Of a stretch of 43,935 nucleotides of DNA, positions 22,501 to 32,445 are shown piece by piece. The notes below the pieces were generated by a model that was not told where the DNA came from, ran no database searches, and saw nothing but the letters and a program-made list of their open reading frames with translations. The stretch is from Bugula neritina (taxonomy: Eukaryota > Bryozoa > Gymnolaemata > Cheilostomatida > Bugulidae), in contig CAXIUT010000263.1 of assembly GCA_964035545.1 (NCBI GenBank), positions 64,001-107,935 of the forward strand. Direction: 5' to 3'. Numbering within the stretch: the stretch's first letter is position 1; each line of letters opens with the position of its first letter. Made by a program: the position numbers and the translations under genes.

Positions 22501-24090
22501 ACGAATCATTGGATGCTTTAAGAGGTTTTATTAAGGCAGTAATGGTTGTATTGAGATGTTACATGCAGTAGAACTACAAGATGACAGTTCAACATAGGAG
22601 TGATTAACGCTAGATGTAGAAATTGAGGTAGAAGTTGATGGAATAGCGTTAGAATCTAATGAATATCAATGCTGAGTATTATAGGAGTATGAATCAAATG
22701 AGATAATAAAATATGAATAGATTTTATTGCAACTAATAGCCTGAGCCAGTTTCTGTTGGGTTGAGAAGGTTAGATTAGCGCTAGAAGAAATAATTGTAAC
22801 GTAAATTTCAAGATTTAGCAAAAAGTAATCGAAATTTGACATCTTAGTTATAAAAAACAAGAAGAAAATGTTAAATTGTTCATGATAAATATCAAAATAT
22901 AAAAAATTTAGTTAGCAAAGATAAAAATATAGGTCGACAGTAAGAAGGATCATTCATCAAACAGTAAAAAAAATTATAAAAACAAAATAGTAACAGAATA
23001 CTGATAGATTAATTAGATGGTATGATATAAAATATGGATAGATTGGATAGGTTGAAAAAAGTTAAAAGCCATACTGGATTTTAAGAACAAAGCTAATCAG
23101 TTATTTAAAATTAGGGTGGTAAATGGTAATGTATATGGAAATTGGATGCTCATAGTAGTGGAGTATTATCTACTGCTGTTCATTCTAACTTCTTGATATC
23201 AACTGCGAACAAAAGCATCAAAATATGGGATCTTTAAAGCACCAAGTTGATAGCCTAGTTGCAAAGTCCAGGACCAGTTAAACAAGTAATGATAGATCCA
23301 GAAAGAAGAATATTCATAACTGCTTGCTAAAAAACAACTACTATCTGGGATCTGATATCGTTATAGGTTCAAGGAGTACTCAAATGCCATCGAGATTAGG
23401 TTAGGGCACTACATGGATCTGGAGACTACTTGTTTACTGGTGGAAAAGGTACAGTTAGTGGTGGAAGTCTGCTGATTTGGGATTTGAGAAAACTCAATCC
23501 TAATCAAGCTATGTAAGAAAAAGAACGAAGCCAAGATATATTTGCATTTGTACTTTTGATATTATTTAGACTTCACTCGACAAAACTTTATACTATGGAA
23601 CTCGCAACCACAACGTGAGAAGGATGAATATTGGTACCTGGGATATTTTAGCACCTTTTGAACCACCGCATCTTGATCTTGTTACATCTTTAGCCATATC
23701 TGATGACAAGTTAATCAGTGGTTCTAAAGACAAAAACTTGAGGTTATGGACTTTAGATCAAGTAGTTAATAATAACAGGCATACTCTACATGCATTTAAT
23801 GACTATGTAACCTGTCTCAACAGTACAAGATGATATATTTAGGTCCAAACGATAGCAAAGTTATCTACGCAGGTTCTAAAGATGGACAGGTGAAGCCATG
23901 TTCAATAAAGAATGATAAAATATAGGTGATGGGTGGTATTCTAGCTCATACTCAATCAGTCAATTCAATTTGTACGCTTGACGATAACCTCTTCGGATTG
24001 ATAACAGCCTCTCAAGACAAAACAGTCAAATTATGGAATCCGAGTAAAGAAAGTTATGAAAAAATGGTTAGAGAAAATGATTTTGAATGA
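19592..24090 (+). CDS. kinesin-4 family motor with C-terminal WD40 repeats (1472 aa)
   Basis: Five exons, join(19592..19949, 19970..20156, 20177..23549, 23570..23822, 23843..24090), 4419 bases; all four introns are exactly 20 nt. N-terminal motor: [17 protein letters not shown]-loop GQTGSGKTYTMG at residues about 116-127 (split by intron 1), IIDLLSD, switch [10 protein letters not shown], switch [14 protein letters not shown], then [18 protein letters not shown] and the neck sequence [18 protein letters not shown] long coiled coil follows (about 450-1150), then WD40 blades from about residue 1158: [64 protein letters not shown]. Motor plus coiled coil plus C-terminal WD40 is the KIF21 arrangement of kinesin-4, motors that limit microtubule plus-end growth and act in cilia or axons. 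The start could also be the ATG at 19652. Confidence 0.96.
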
Positions 24091-24160
24091 TATCAATTTT
24101 TAATCACCAAATGGTATTAATTTTTAATCACTAAATGGTATCAATTTTTAATCATTAAGT
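24088..24160. repeat. about 25-bp tandem repeat, 3 copies
   Basis: TATCAATTTTTAATCACCAA-type units repeat three times right after the kinesin stop codon; copies differ by single bases. Confidence 0.85.
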
Positions 24161-24220
24161 AAAATAAAATACTTATTGAAATCAAAAAGAGTATTTATTT
24201 ATAGTAATACATGATATCAC

Positions 24221-25115
24221 TCAAAATTTCAATACTAGAACACTGATGTTGTCTTTGCTACCGTTCATTTTGGCATATTTGACAAGAGTTGTTGCCATGG
24301 CATTGGCATTCTAAAGTGCACGGCAGAGATCAATTGATTTCTGATCCTCACACACGTCCCATAATCCGTCAGATGCTATCACCAACATCTTAGTTCTTTC
24401 TGTTATCTAGAATACATCAATATCTGGAACATTAGATACTCCCTCTGATTTTAGCTAGAGATCTCCAAGAGCACGAGAAACAGCTAGTTGTCCAGATACA
24501 CGACCTTTCACCACAATTCCTCCTTACTTCCTATATTCAGATATATTTACTTGATTCTTTATATTTCTGATTGAGCTGTGGGCTTATGATCCACTGAAAC
24601 TCTTCTGGCATTTCCATCAATACTCAAGACAGCTCTTGTGTCTCCAAGATTAGCAACATAGCATAACTTTTTCATTCCTTCTTTGCGGATATAGGCTAGG
24701 CAACAGGTAGTGCCTGTGTCACTAGCTCCCACCAGTTTTAGTTGATCATCTGTTTTGCTGAAAACTTTAGGAATGACTGCTTTGATATTATTTTTATCTT
24801 TGCTGAGCTCGTCTTCAAAGATCTGGATGGGTCAATCATTACATTAGGGATGACAGTTGCGCAATACTAGCTGACTTGACTACCTCCATGTCCATCAAAA
24901 ACAGCAAAGAGTCCAGATCCGTTATTTTAATAATTATCAATGATAATTTTTTCTGAGTAAGGTTAAGATACAATCTTCCATATTTTGTCTGGAGGGTAGT
25001 TTTTATCTTCTTGGTATCCGACTTCTTTAACTGAGATGGCATTTTTGGAATAGAAAGTTTGCTAGCGACCTTGCATCACCAAATTTACAATTATATTTGA
25101 ATCTAATTTCATCAT
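24221..25115 (-). CDS. PP2C-type (PPM) Ser/Thr protein phosphatase (284 aa)
   Basis: Three exons, complement(join(24221..24530, 24551..24822, 24843..25115)), 855 bases; both introns exactly 20 nt. Removes phosphate from Ser/Thr using two metal ions. Visible PPM motifs in order: LFAVFDGHGG (metal-binding Asp), GTTCCLAYI, LCYVANLGDTRAVL, EIERIKKEGG split by intron 2, GRVSGQLAVSRALGD, KMLVIASDGLWDV (metal-binding Asp) and GSKDNISVLVL at the C-terminus. The Glu residues of EIERI and EGG, conserved in the family, are encoded by TAA, which fixes the code. The N-terminal RxxMED motif is weak (YQED). Near full family length. The start (25115, one of two adjacent ATGs) is 27 bp from a telomeric tract, divergent from the E2 gene. 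Confidence 0.95.
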
Positions 25116-25262
25116 TAATATATCCTTTCTAATATAACTTACGGGGTTGGGGTTGGGGTTGGGGTTGGGGTTGGGGTTGGGGTTGGGGTTGGGGTTGGGG
25201 TTGGGGTTGGGGTTGGGGTTGGTCATAAAATTAATATCGATTTGCTTGTAATTCTTTATTAA
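25116..25262. promoter_or_regulatory. divergent promoter containing a telomeric tract
   Basis: Only 147 bp separate the ATG of the PP2C gene (minus, 25115) from the ATG of the E2 gene (plus, 25263). More than half of it (25143-25222) is GGGGTT repeat. Whatever starts both transcripts must lie in or beside that repeat, unless the two genes really end different chromosomes. Confidence 0.6.
25143..25222 (+). repeat. internal telomeric tract (TTGGGG)n
   Basis: About 80 bp of regular GGGGTT repeats, G-rich strand on plus, like the other tracts; lies between two divergent, intact genes. Confidence 0.97.
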
Positions 25263-25715
25263 ATGAAAAGACTCGAGAAGTAGTTTGGAGTGGTATCAGA
25301 GATGAAAGAACAGTAGTTTTTATTGTTATTTAGAGGGGTTATTCCCAATATCAAGTAGAATCTCTTCCATTGGTAGCTCTTAATACCAGGACCAGTTGGT
25401 AGTCCATACGAAGGATGCAAATTTGTCGTTGATTTCGACTTTCCAGAACAATTTCCTTTCAAATTTCCTCTAATAAAGTTTAGAACACCTATCTATCATC
25501 CCAATATCAAAGATGGTTTGATTTGTCAAGAGATGCTTGGATAGAAATAGTGGTTACCAAATAAAAAGGTGAAATAAATAATTGAGACGATAATGGGAAT
25601 GATGGCTCATCCGGATGTTAGTAGTGCAATCAATATTGAGGCTGCCAATCAAGTAAAAGAGGGCAAGTTCTTTTAGATAGCCAAAGAAAGAGCTATGAAA
25701 GATGCTATCAAGTGA
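25263..25715 (+). CDS. ubiquitin-conjugating enzyme E2 (150 aa)
   Basis: Single exon, ATG 25263, TGA 25713-25715. Full-length UBC fold: N-terminal helix KRLEKEFGVV, strand motif WELLIPGPVGSPYEGCKF, YxxP-like PFKFPLIKFRTPIYHPN with the HPN motif at 79-81, catalytic Cys about residue 88 in DGLICQEM, then EWLPN and C-terminal helices HPDVSSAINIEAANQ. It carries ubiquitin or a ubiquitin-like protein as a thioester. The LIC...EWLPN part resembles canonical E2s but I cannot say which class. Its ATG is 40 bp from the telomeric tract it shares with the PP2C gene. Confidence 0.93.
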
Positions 25716-25903
25716 TATCTACTTGTAATAATCAAATGAGTTGTATTTAATACTATATATTTGATCATTATCTATCTGAAATATTCACTCCTAGAAAGTA
25801 TTATTTTTCTATCATGTGGAGTATCAGAGATAGTTTCTATGATATTGTTGATTCAACAAATAAAAATATTTTAATTATATCTTAAATAAAGGATAGATAT
25901 TGA

Positions 25904-27733
25904 TCAAGTATTCAGATGATTTAAATATCCTACAGATATTTCTCTTCTGGAACTTGATCTTAAACGTGTTATCTTCGAACCCTATTGCTATCTCTATTTT
26001 AACAAATATTTTGATGACTGAATCTCTCTATATCTTTTATTTTATATTTCTTAAGGTGTTCTAGACCCAAGTACTTTAAAACTTCCGCTATACTATCTCT
26101 TTTTTGATCGAGATGTTGCATTTCTGTATTAATAATTAAGATTCTAGCGTTTTTGTAGCTCATTTCTCATAGTTGTAGGATAATTACTATCTTAAAAATG
26201 TTATGTTCTAATAACAGTATACTATGGTTCTCTGAGAGGACTAGTTTAATTTCTAACCAACTTAACATGCAAAGGCACTACCTTTCCATTGACAATTACC
26301 TTAGCTGAATTAGATACATCATGATCAGAGCGAGTAATTGATCCGCTTCGACTTCTACCATGTATTGATGACTATCTATCTATCAATCGATTAGTCCTTT
26401 ATCTATAGAAAGGATCACTTGATTGTTTTGTGAGGGTTGTTTTTAGAATCTGTTGAGGTTGTTTATTGACTTGATCTTTATGTTATGAAGGAGATGGCAT
26501 GAATGAACTAAAATGTGAGAAGGTAGTTTATTGTGTTATATCTATATTTATTTAAACATTTCTATCCTGCTGAAAATATCTGCTTGTTCCCTATTTTTAT
26601 TGTCTTGACAGCCTTTACAGCTATTACCTTTATCTCCTTAGTCTTTACTATCTCTATCTTTACTATCTCTATCTTCTTAACCTTTACTATCTCTATCTTC
26701 TTAACCTTTACTATCTCTATCTTCTTAACATCTACTATCTCTATCTTCTTAACCTTTACTACCTTTATCTTCTTAACCTTTACTATCTCTATCTTCTTAA
26801 CATCTACTACCTTTATCTTCTTAATATTAACTACCTCTATTTCTTTTCTTCTTATTTTTGCAATCTCAATCTTTCTTACCTTTGTTTCTTTTATCTTTAT
26901 TCTCTTTATCTTCTTTATTTTTGCTATCTTTATCTTCTTATTCTCTGTTATCTTTATTATTTTTATCTTTTTAATTATCTCTCCCTTTATTCTTGATACT
27001 TTGTCTAATGCTTCTATCTTTATTATTGTTATCTTTTTAACCTAAGTTCTTTTTATTTTTATTATTTTTATATCTTTAGTTTTAATTCTCTTTATTCTTA
27101 TTCCCTTTCCCTTTTCAATTTTAATTCTTTTTATCTCTATTCTCTTTATCTTCTTATTTTCTACTCATTCTATCTTTTGATTGTTTATTCTCTTTATCTT
27201 CTTATTTTCTACTCATTCTATCTTTTGATTGTTTATTCTTTTTCCTTTATTTATTTTTTGATTCTTTCTTATTATTCTTTATCTTTTTTTATTTTGTTTT
27301 GTTTTTATTTGATCTCTTTTTGCTTCTTAATTTTGATTTATTTTTATTTAAACTAAGATTATTTTCGGATCATATGAAATCCAAATCCTTTATTTTTTTA
27401 TTAGACTTTTTCTTTGATTGATTCCATTGGAGTTTCCATTTTTTGAATAGCTCTAACATATCGATAATATTTAATATTAAGAAATCCCCATATTTTTCTT
27501 TATAGCAACTTAGTTTATACCTTAACAAACATAGTATGTATTTCTTCATCATTGAATATTAAACTATCATATTTTGATACCGTTTTTTAAGATGACTAAC
27601 TCCAATCAGGAAACAAGATAAACTGTTTAAGTAACTGGAAAGAATAGTTTATTCTACGTTATTGTAAAGTTCCTAAAATACCTATCAGTTCTTCAATAGG
27701 TGAAGTAGATTGTTTTGGACGGTGCCGACGCAT
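25904..27733 (-). CDS. long RER-type coiled-coil protein (609 aa)
   Basis: Single exon, ATG 27733, TGA 25904-25906. The N-terminal 110 residues are folded-looking (IEELIGILGTLQERRINY, FLNIKYYRYVRAIQKME). Residues about 125-375 are a highly charged single helix or coiled coil that turns into tandem RLRREREE-type repeats (encoded at about 26629-26830), where every second Glu is TAA or TAG. The C-terminal 190 residues are Ser/Arg/Lys/Thr-rich with SAKVIVNGKVVPLHVKLV and a basic end. On the opposite strand the same repeats give a long hydrophobic open frame, which is a shadow. Such RER coiled coils are common in ciliate cytoskeletal proteins; no specific role can be given. Confidence 0.85.
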
Positions 27734-28165
27734 ATACTCTTTTTACTAATTTGATATAACAGTAATAAGTTTTAGTCATAAATTACTAAATGCAAAAACA
27801 TCTTTTCTTAAATAAATAATCAAAGATATAAGAATAAATTAGCTAATTAAAAAATTATTTTTATTTATATTATATCACTGGCTTCTTGTATTATCTGAAA
27901 GTAAAAAGATAAATCTTAATAAATCTTAATGAATATATTTAGTTAATTCTTTTAACTATCTATTTTTCTTCTGTATAATAATATTTTAATATGAGTTTTT
28001 TGACTTATCTGTGTATTGATTATTAAATTCCATGGGTAATTCTTATCCTTAAGCTTGCTAAATAGCTACCAGTACTTATATAGAAAAGCAACTTGATTTG
28101 TATCGTTGGCGGCATCACCAACAACCAACAGTTATATTGCTAGAGTTAATTTGATATCGAAAAAC
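27734..28165. other. divergent intergenic region
   Basis: 432 bp, AT-rich, between the starts of two divergent genes. A 40-codon plus-strand ORF from ATG 28032 begins MGNSYPEACEIATSTYIEK and could be a 5' exon of the next gene if a 32-nt intron (28100-28131) is accepted; no 19-22-nt intron joins them, so I left it out. Confidence 0.45.
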
Positions 28166-29672
28166 ATGGTTACTCAAAAGAATCTTCTAGAATAATATTT
28201 GCAAAATCAAATCAAAAACAATCAATATATCGATGTCGGACAACTCAAAATGTTGAGTAAATAGTATAGTGGATTAAAAGATGAAGATTTAATGGTTTTT
28301 TAGGATTATTAGTGGAGATTAGAAGAATTAGAAGAAAAGTTAAGTTTTTAATAAAGTTTGTATTGCTTTTAAATATTGATGAAAGGATATGAATCTATCT
28401 TTTTGAAGATGGGACAGATTAACGTTAGCAGCGCATGTTGTTTTATAACAAAAAAAGGACAACTCAGAACATGGATAAATCCAAGTCCATTAAAAAATTA
28501 ACTACCTGAAAATATCTAGCCAATAACCAGCACACCTCTTGCTCTTAACCACATCATCAAGTTATGCAGGAGTCTAACCCCATAACGACACAGCTTTTTA
28601 ACATTTTGACAAACAAGTTGATACCTTTATGATGGAAAGTATCCTACAAAATGCTTGCTTTAATAAAGTTTTAAAGTATTTTAATAACTATATCTATAAA
28701 CATCAACTAAAAGTTCCCACCCATCTGAAAAAAACTATCAAAAGAATGTAAAAGAGATAGTAGTCAAGACAAAGTTTTAAAAGTTAGAGTAGTATTACTG
28801 ATTTTAGATAACTACTTGAGCCTTAGAGTTGTTAAAAAATTAAATAGATAATAACAGGAACTTCTGTTTTTAAACATAAAAAAGAATAAACATCAACTGT
28901 AAAGATATTAAATCCAAATGTAAAGAAGGAGACGGTACCTGTATTGATAAGATCAAATATAAGCAGTTAAAAGAGCAAATAAATATCTCTTCATCAATAA
29001 AGTCAGTAGTTAAATATCAATCACAAGAAATCAATAATAAAGAAATCCAACAACAACTCTGTTAACTCTTCAATGTTGAGTAAAAAATAACAAAAAGTAG
29101 TGATTTCTAACTTTCAAGATTATAGATAATCTGGTTCAAACAAATAAAACAGATAGACTAAGAATAATTCAATCGATAGATGTTAGTCTCCATTAATGTG
29201 TCAATCTAAGATAGTCTAAGAGAGACATTCTCTCCAAAAGGAAGATATGAAATAGCATAAGTATTAGAGAAGAAGCAAAAACAAGAAGATGTTGACTTTC
29301 AAGTAAAATAAATCATCTTTTATGCTTTAAACCTAAAAAGATAATATATCTATTTCAGCTATCCAACCCAACCAAAAGAAACAAAAAGTAGACCATCTTT
29401 TCTAATCATAACTTTTCCAGTCATAATCTCTCAATTAGTCTAATCACCATCAATACAAAAGGTCTCCCAAACGATTTAACACTGGTCAAGTCAGTGCACT
29501 CCTATCCAATAACGATATCAACATGTTTGAGAGTCAAGGAAGCTTTCTTTCACACTAGCCTAGCAGCTCTTCATATCAAGGGTAGTTGTTAACTTTGTGC
29601 AGAAGTGCTGATATGATATCAATGATGTCGATTCCTGCTTTGATACGGCTGAGGAGCTCAAGAGGTTCTTGA
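28166..29672 (+). CDS. unknown protein (494 aa)
   Basis: Two exons, join(28166..28571, 28594..29672), 1485 bases; intron 22 nt. N-terminal helices (KNLLEEYLQN, DYEWRLEELEEKL), then LMKGYESIFLKMGQINVSSA, TWINPSPLKNELPENIEP and, across the intron, LCRTFEHFDKQVDTFMMESI. The C-terminal two thirds are Ser/Asn/Lys/Glu-rich and probably disordered. The intron is needed to connect the two frames and yields a smooth helix. The 5' end is uncertain: the frame is open upstream to a TGA at 28094 without another ATG. No family recognised. Confidence 0.65.
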
Positions 29673-29693
29673 TGGATTATTTTATAATCTTCT

Positions 29694-30662
29694 ATTAGTT
29701 ACTAAATGATTAGCTATTAGTTAGTAAATGATTAGCTATTAGTTAGTAAATGATTAGCTATTAGTTAGTAAATGATTAGCTATTAGTTAGTAAATGATTA
29801 GCTATTAGTTAGTAAATGATTAGCTATTAGTTAGTAAATGATTAGCTATTAGTTAGTAAATGATTAGCTATTAGTTAGTAAATGATTAGCTATTAGTTAG
29901 TAAATGATTAGCTATTAGTTAGTAAATGATTAGCTATTAGTTAGTAAATGATTAGCTATTAGTTAGTAAATGATTAGCTATTAGTTACTAAATGATTAGC
30001 TATTAGTTAGTAAATGATTAGCTATTAGTTAGGTAAATGATTAGCTATTAGTTAGTAAATGATTAGCTATTAGTTAGTAAATGATTAGCTATTAGTTAGT
30101 AAATGATTAGCTATTAGTTAGTAAATGATTAGCTATTAGTTAGTAAATGATTAGCTATTAGTTAGTAAATGATTAGCTATTAGTTACTAAATGATTAGCT
30201 ATTAGTTAGTAAATGATTAGCTATTAGTTAGTAAATGATTAGCTATTAGTTAGTAAATGATTAGCTATTAGTTAGTAAATGATTAGGCTATTAGTTAGTA
30301 AATGATTAGCTATTAGTTAGTAAATGATTAGCTATTAGTTACTAAATGATTAGCTATTAGTTAGTAAATGATTAGCTATTAGTTAGTAAATGATTAGCTA
30401 TTAGTTACTAAATGATTAGCTATTAGTTAGTAAATGATTAGCTATTAGTTAGTAAATGATTAGCTATTAGTTAGTAAATGATTAGCTATTAGTTAGTAAA
30501 TGATTAGCTATTAGTTAGTAAATGATTAGCTATTAGTTAGTAAATGATTAGCTATTAGTTAGGTAAATGATTAGCTATTAGTTACTAAATGATTAGCTAT
30601 TAGTTAGTAAATGATTAGCTATTAGTTAGTAAATGATTAGCTATTAGTTAGTAAATGATTAG
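29694..30662. repeat. 22-bp minisatellite, about 44 copies
   Basis: The unit AGTAAATGATTAGCTATTAG plus TT (or its AC variant) repeats for about 970 bp; four or five units have AC instead of AG, and three carry a one-base insertion of G. Each unit contains an ATG overlapped by a TGA, so on plus every unit both opens and closes a frame; on minus no TGA occurs. It separates two plus-strand genes and the last units overlap the predicted start of the SHIPPO gene. Confidence 0.97.
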
Positions 30663-31557
30663 ACCAGTTATAACTTTATTAGTTTTTAGCCAGAACAGCT
30701 AACCATTGAAAGTCGATAGCGTGTTGTCGTTCATCTCTTAATACATCTACATCTAAACAACTCTGGACGTTTTCCCAAAAAGAAAAGATTTCGTAATTAT
30801 AAACCAGAATGTCCCCACTCGACTTATCAAAGTCAAATAAGTACACTAAATAATCACTACCCCAAATTCAATAATGTCAAGAGAATAGTATTCAAAGATC
30901 ATAAATAATCTCCTTCTCCAGCCAAGTATCAACTGAGTAAAAGTGAAAGGAGTCAACCTTCATTTACCTTTGGACAAAGTCGAGAGGTAAATCTCAACGT
31001 ATCTAGAAATATAACTTTAATAGTTATATTCAGGAGGATCTACTGCTGGTATGCCTTGTATTAGTAAGAATCCTGCACCAACCGACTACAATAAATATCG
31101 AGTAGATGATAACTAAAAAACGAAGAGAGGGTACTCTATGAGACCTAAAACTGCTCAATCTTCCTGTACACATTCGATTATTCAGTTTTCAGAGATGGAG
31201 AAACAGGCTACACCAGGACCATCAGACTATGATACGACTATTTAGTCATCAGGAAAGGGAAAATTAGCGAAATTCAGGACTACTTTTTCAGGAACAATCA
31301 GAAAATCTCAAAGATTTAACACAATAGGTCTAATTTATAGATATTAAGGTGACACTCCTGGTCCATCTAACTATAAGCCGAATAAAATAGATTTAAAGCA
31401 AAGTACTGGTTGTCCAATGACAAAGACAATACGCGTGAGTTGGATTGATAAGGCAGTTAAATAATCTAGTCCTGGTCCTGGAGATTACACTATACCTAGT
31501 GATTTTGGACATTATAAGAAGCCTAAATCAAAAAGAAGGATGTTAACAATAGGATGA
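30633..31557 (+). CDS. SHIPPO/ODF3-type axonemal protein (about 299 aa)
   Basis: Model join(30633..30998, 31024..31557), 900 bases. Contains the SHIPPO signature: SPSPAKYQLSKSERSQPSFT, NPAPTDYNKYR, ATPGPSDYDT, GDTPGPSNYKPN and SSPGPGDYTIPSDF. These Pro-Gly-Pro repeats are typical of ODF3/CIMIP-type proteins of sperm tails and axonemal microtubules. The C-terminus is firm (TGA 31555-31557). The 5' end is not: the only upstream in-frame ATG lies in the second-last unit of the 22-bp minisatellite. The intron is also uncertain, 25 nt as modelled (30999-31023) or 28 nt (30979-31006), both unlike the usual 20 nt. Confidence 0.75.
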
Positions 31558-31587
31558 TGCAATAGATGTTTTTATTGGTTGTCCAAA

Positions 31588-32149
31588 TCATTTGAAGGCT
31601 TGTTTCATATAGTATTGCAGCTACCCAATGCTTTAGCGAATATCATCCAATGCTCGATGAAGATTTTTTTTTTTAAAGAAGAGTTCAGGTCGTTTGGCAT
31701 TCACCACTATCTTTACACTTGAAACATCAAGGATTCGGTAGAAAAGAAAGTCATTCAGTTTTGGCATTTGATGGAATAAAAACAACTTATCCATGTGCAC
31801 ACTGTTGCCAGCAATAGTCAAATCCCATCTTTTGATGCCCCAAATTCTAAAGATAGTTCAGAATGGTCTTTTCTGCCTCCTACATTGTCATCTCACTCTT
31901 CATAGAAGAAAAAAACAAACCTGATTACGTGTGATGTCTACTATTGATAGAAGTACTTGGTGTTCCATTCGTCCATGGAAGCTAGATGCTACTGCTAGCA
32001 GTGGATGATGAGATGAGGTCCTTCTTGTTAATACTTTGAGCTGTTAATCTGTAAGAATGCATGCGAATTATAGAATTTGGTTAGTCCTGGGATCAGTCCA
32101 CTCATTTAGAGATCTACCCATAAGAATTTGGGCTTGAAGGAAGATTCAT
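31588..32149 (-). CDS. oligoribonuclease (REXO2/Orn family), broken by frame shifts
   Basis: A DEDD-type 3'-5' exonuclease that degrades very short RNAs. All conserved blocks are present: FLWVDLEMSGL (catalytic Asp and Glu; the Glu is TAA at 32106-32108), DPRTNQILEFACILTDEQLK, EGPHLIIHCE, MDEWNTK-HHTESGL across a 19-nt intron (31938-31956), TIAGNSVHMDKLFL, FYRILDVSSVK and HRALDDIRESIGELQYYM, ending at TGA 31588-31590. But three frame changes are needed besides the intron: one missing base near 32094, one extra near 32024, and one extra between about 31819 and 31860. The N-terminal Met (ATG 32147-32149) is also out of frame. Because every block is well conserved, I suspect assembly indels or very recent inactivation rather than an old pseudogene. 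Confidence 0.85.
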
Positions 32150-32161
32150 TTTATTATTATT

Positions 32162-32445
32162 CTCAAATATTAACTTCATATATTATACTTAAAGGAAAAG
32201 ATCAAGTTTGAAGCAACTCCAACTTGGCCTTAACCATCTAATAATACTCATCATCTTCAAATATTAACTTCATATATTATACTTAAAGGAAAAAGATCAA
32301 GTTTGAAGCAACTCCAACTTGGCCTTAACCATCTAATAATACTCATCATCTTCAAATATAACTTCATATTATACTTAAAAGGAAAAGATCAAGTTTGAAG
32401 CAACTCCAACTTGCGCTTAACCATCTAATAATACTCATCATCTAC
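32162..32445. repeat. tandem triplication of a gene 3' end, about 94 bp per copy
   Basis: Copies start near 32163, 32257 and 32352. Each contains the last coding bases, TGA and 3' flank of the minus-strand gene at 32389-33699; only the right-hand copy is joined to the gene. The copies differ by a few indels. Confidence 0.93.

Noticed and set aside
25912-26163. Minus-strand ORF starting MSYKNAR
   Set aside because: Out of frame within the C-terminal part of the 25904-27733 gene, which reads through without a stop.
26533-27045. Hydrophobic repeated plus-strand ORF resembling a multi-pass membrane protein
   Set aside because: Mirror image of the RER coiled-coil gene on minus, which is open over 1830 bases with table 30 and has a coherent composition.
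28032-28154. Small MGNS... ORF as 5' exon of the gene at 28166
   Set aside because: Only a 32-nt, unusually GC-rich intron would join it; no 19-22-nt intron fits. Left as a possibility.
29694-30662. CRISPR array
   Set aside because: Direct repeats with no spacers between units, eukaryotic context; it is a minisatellite.
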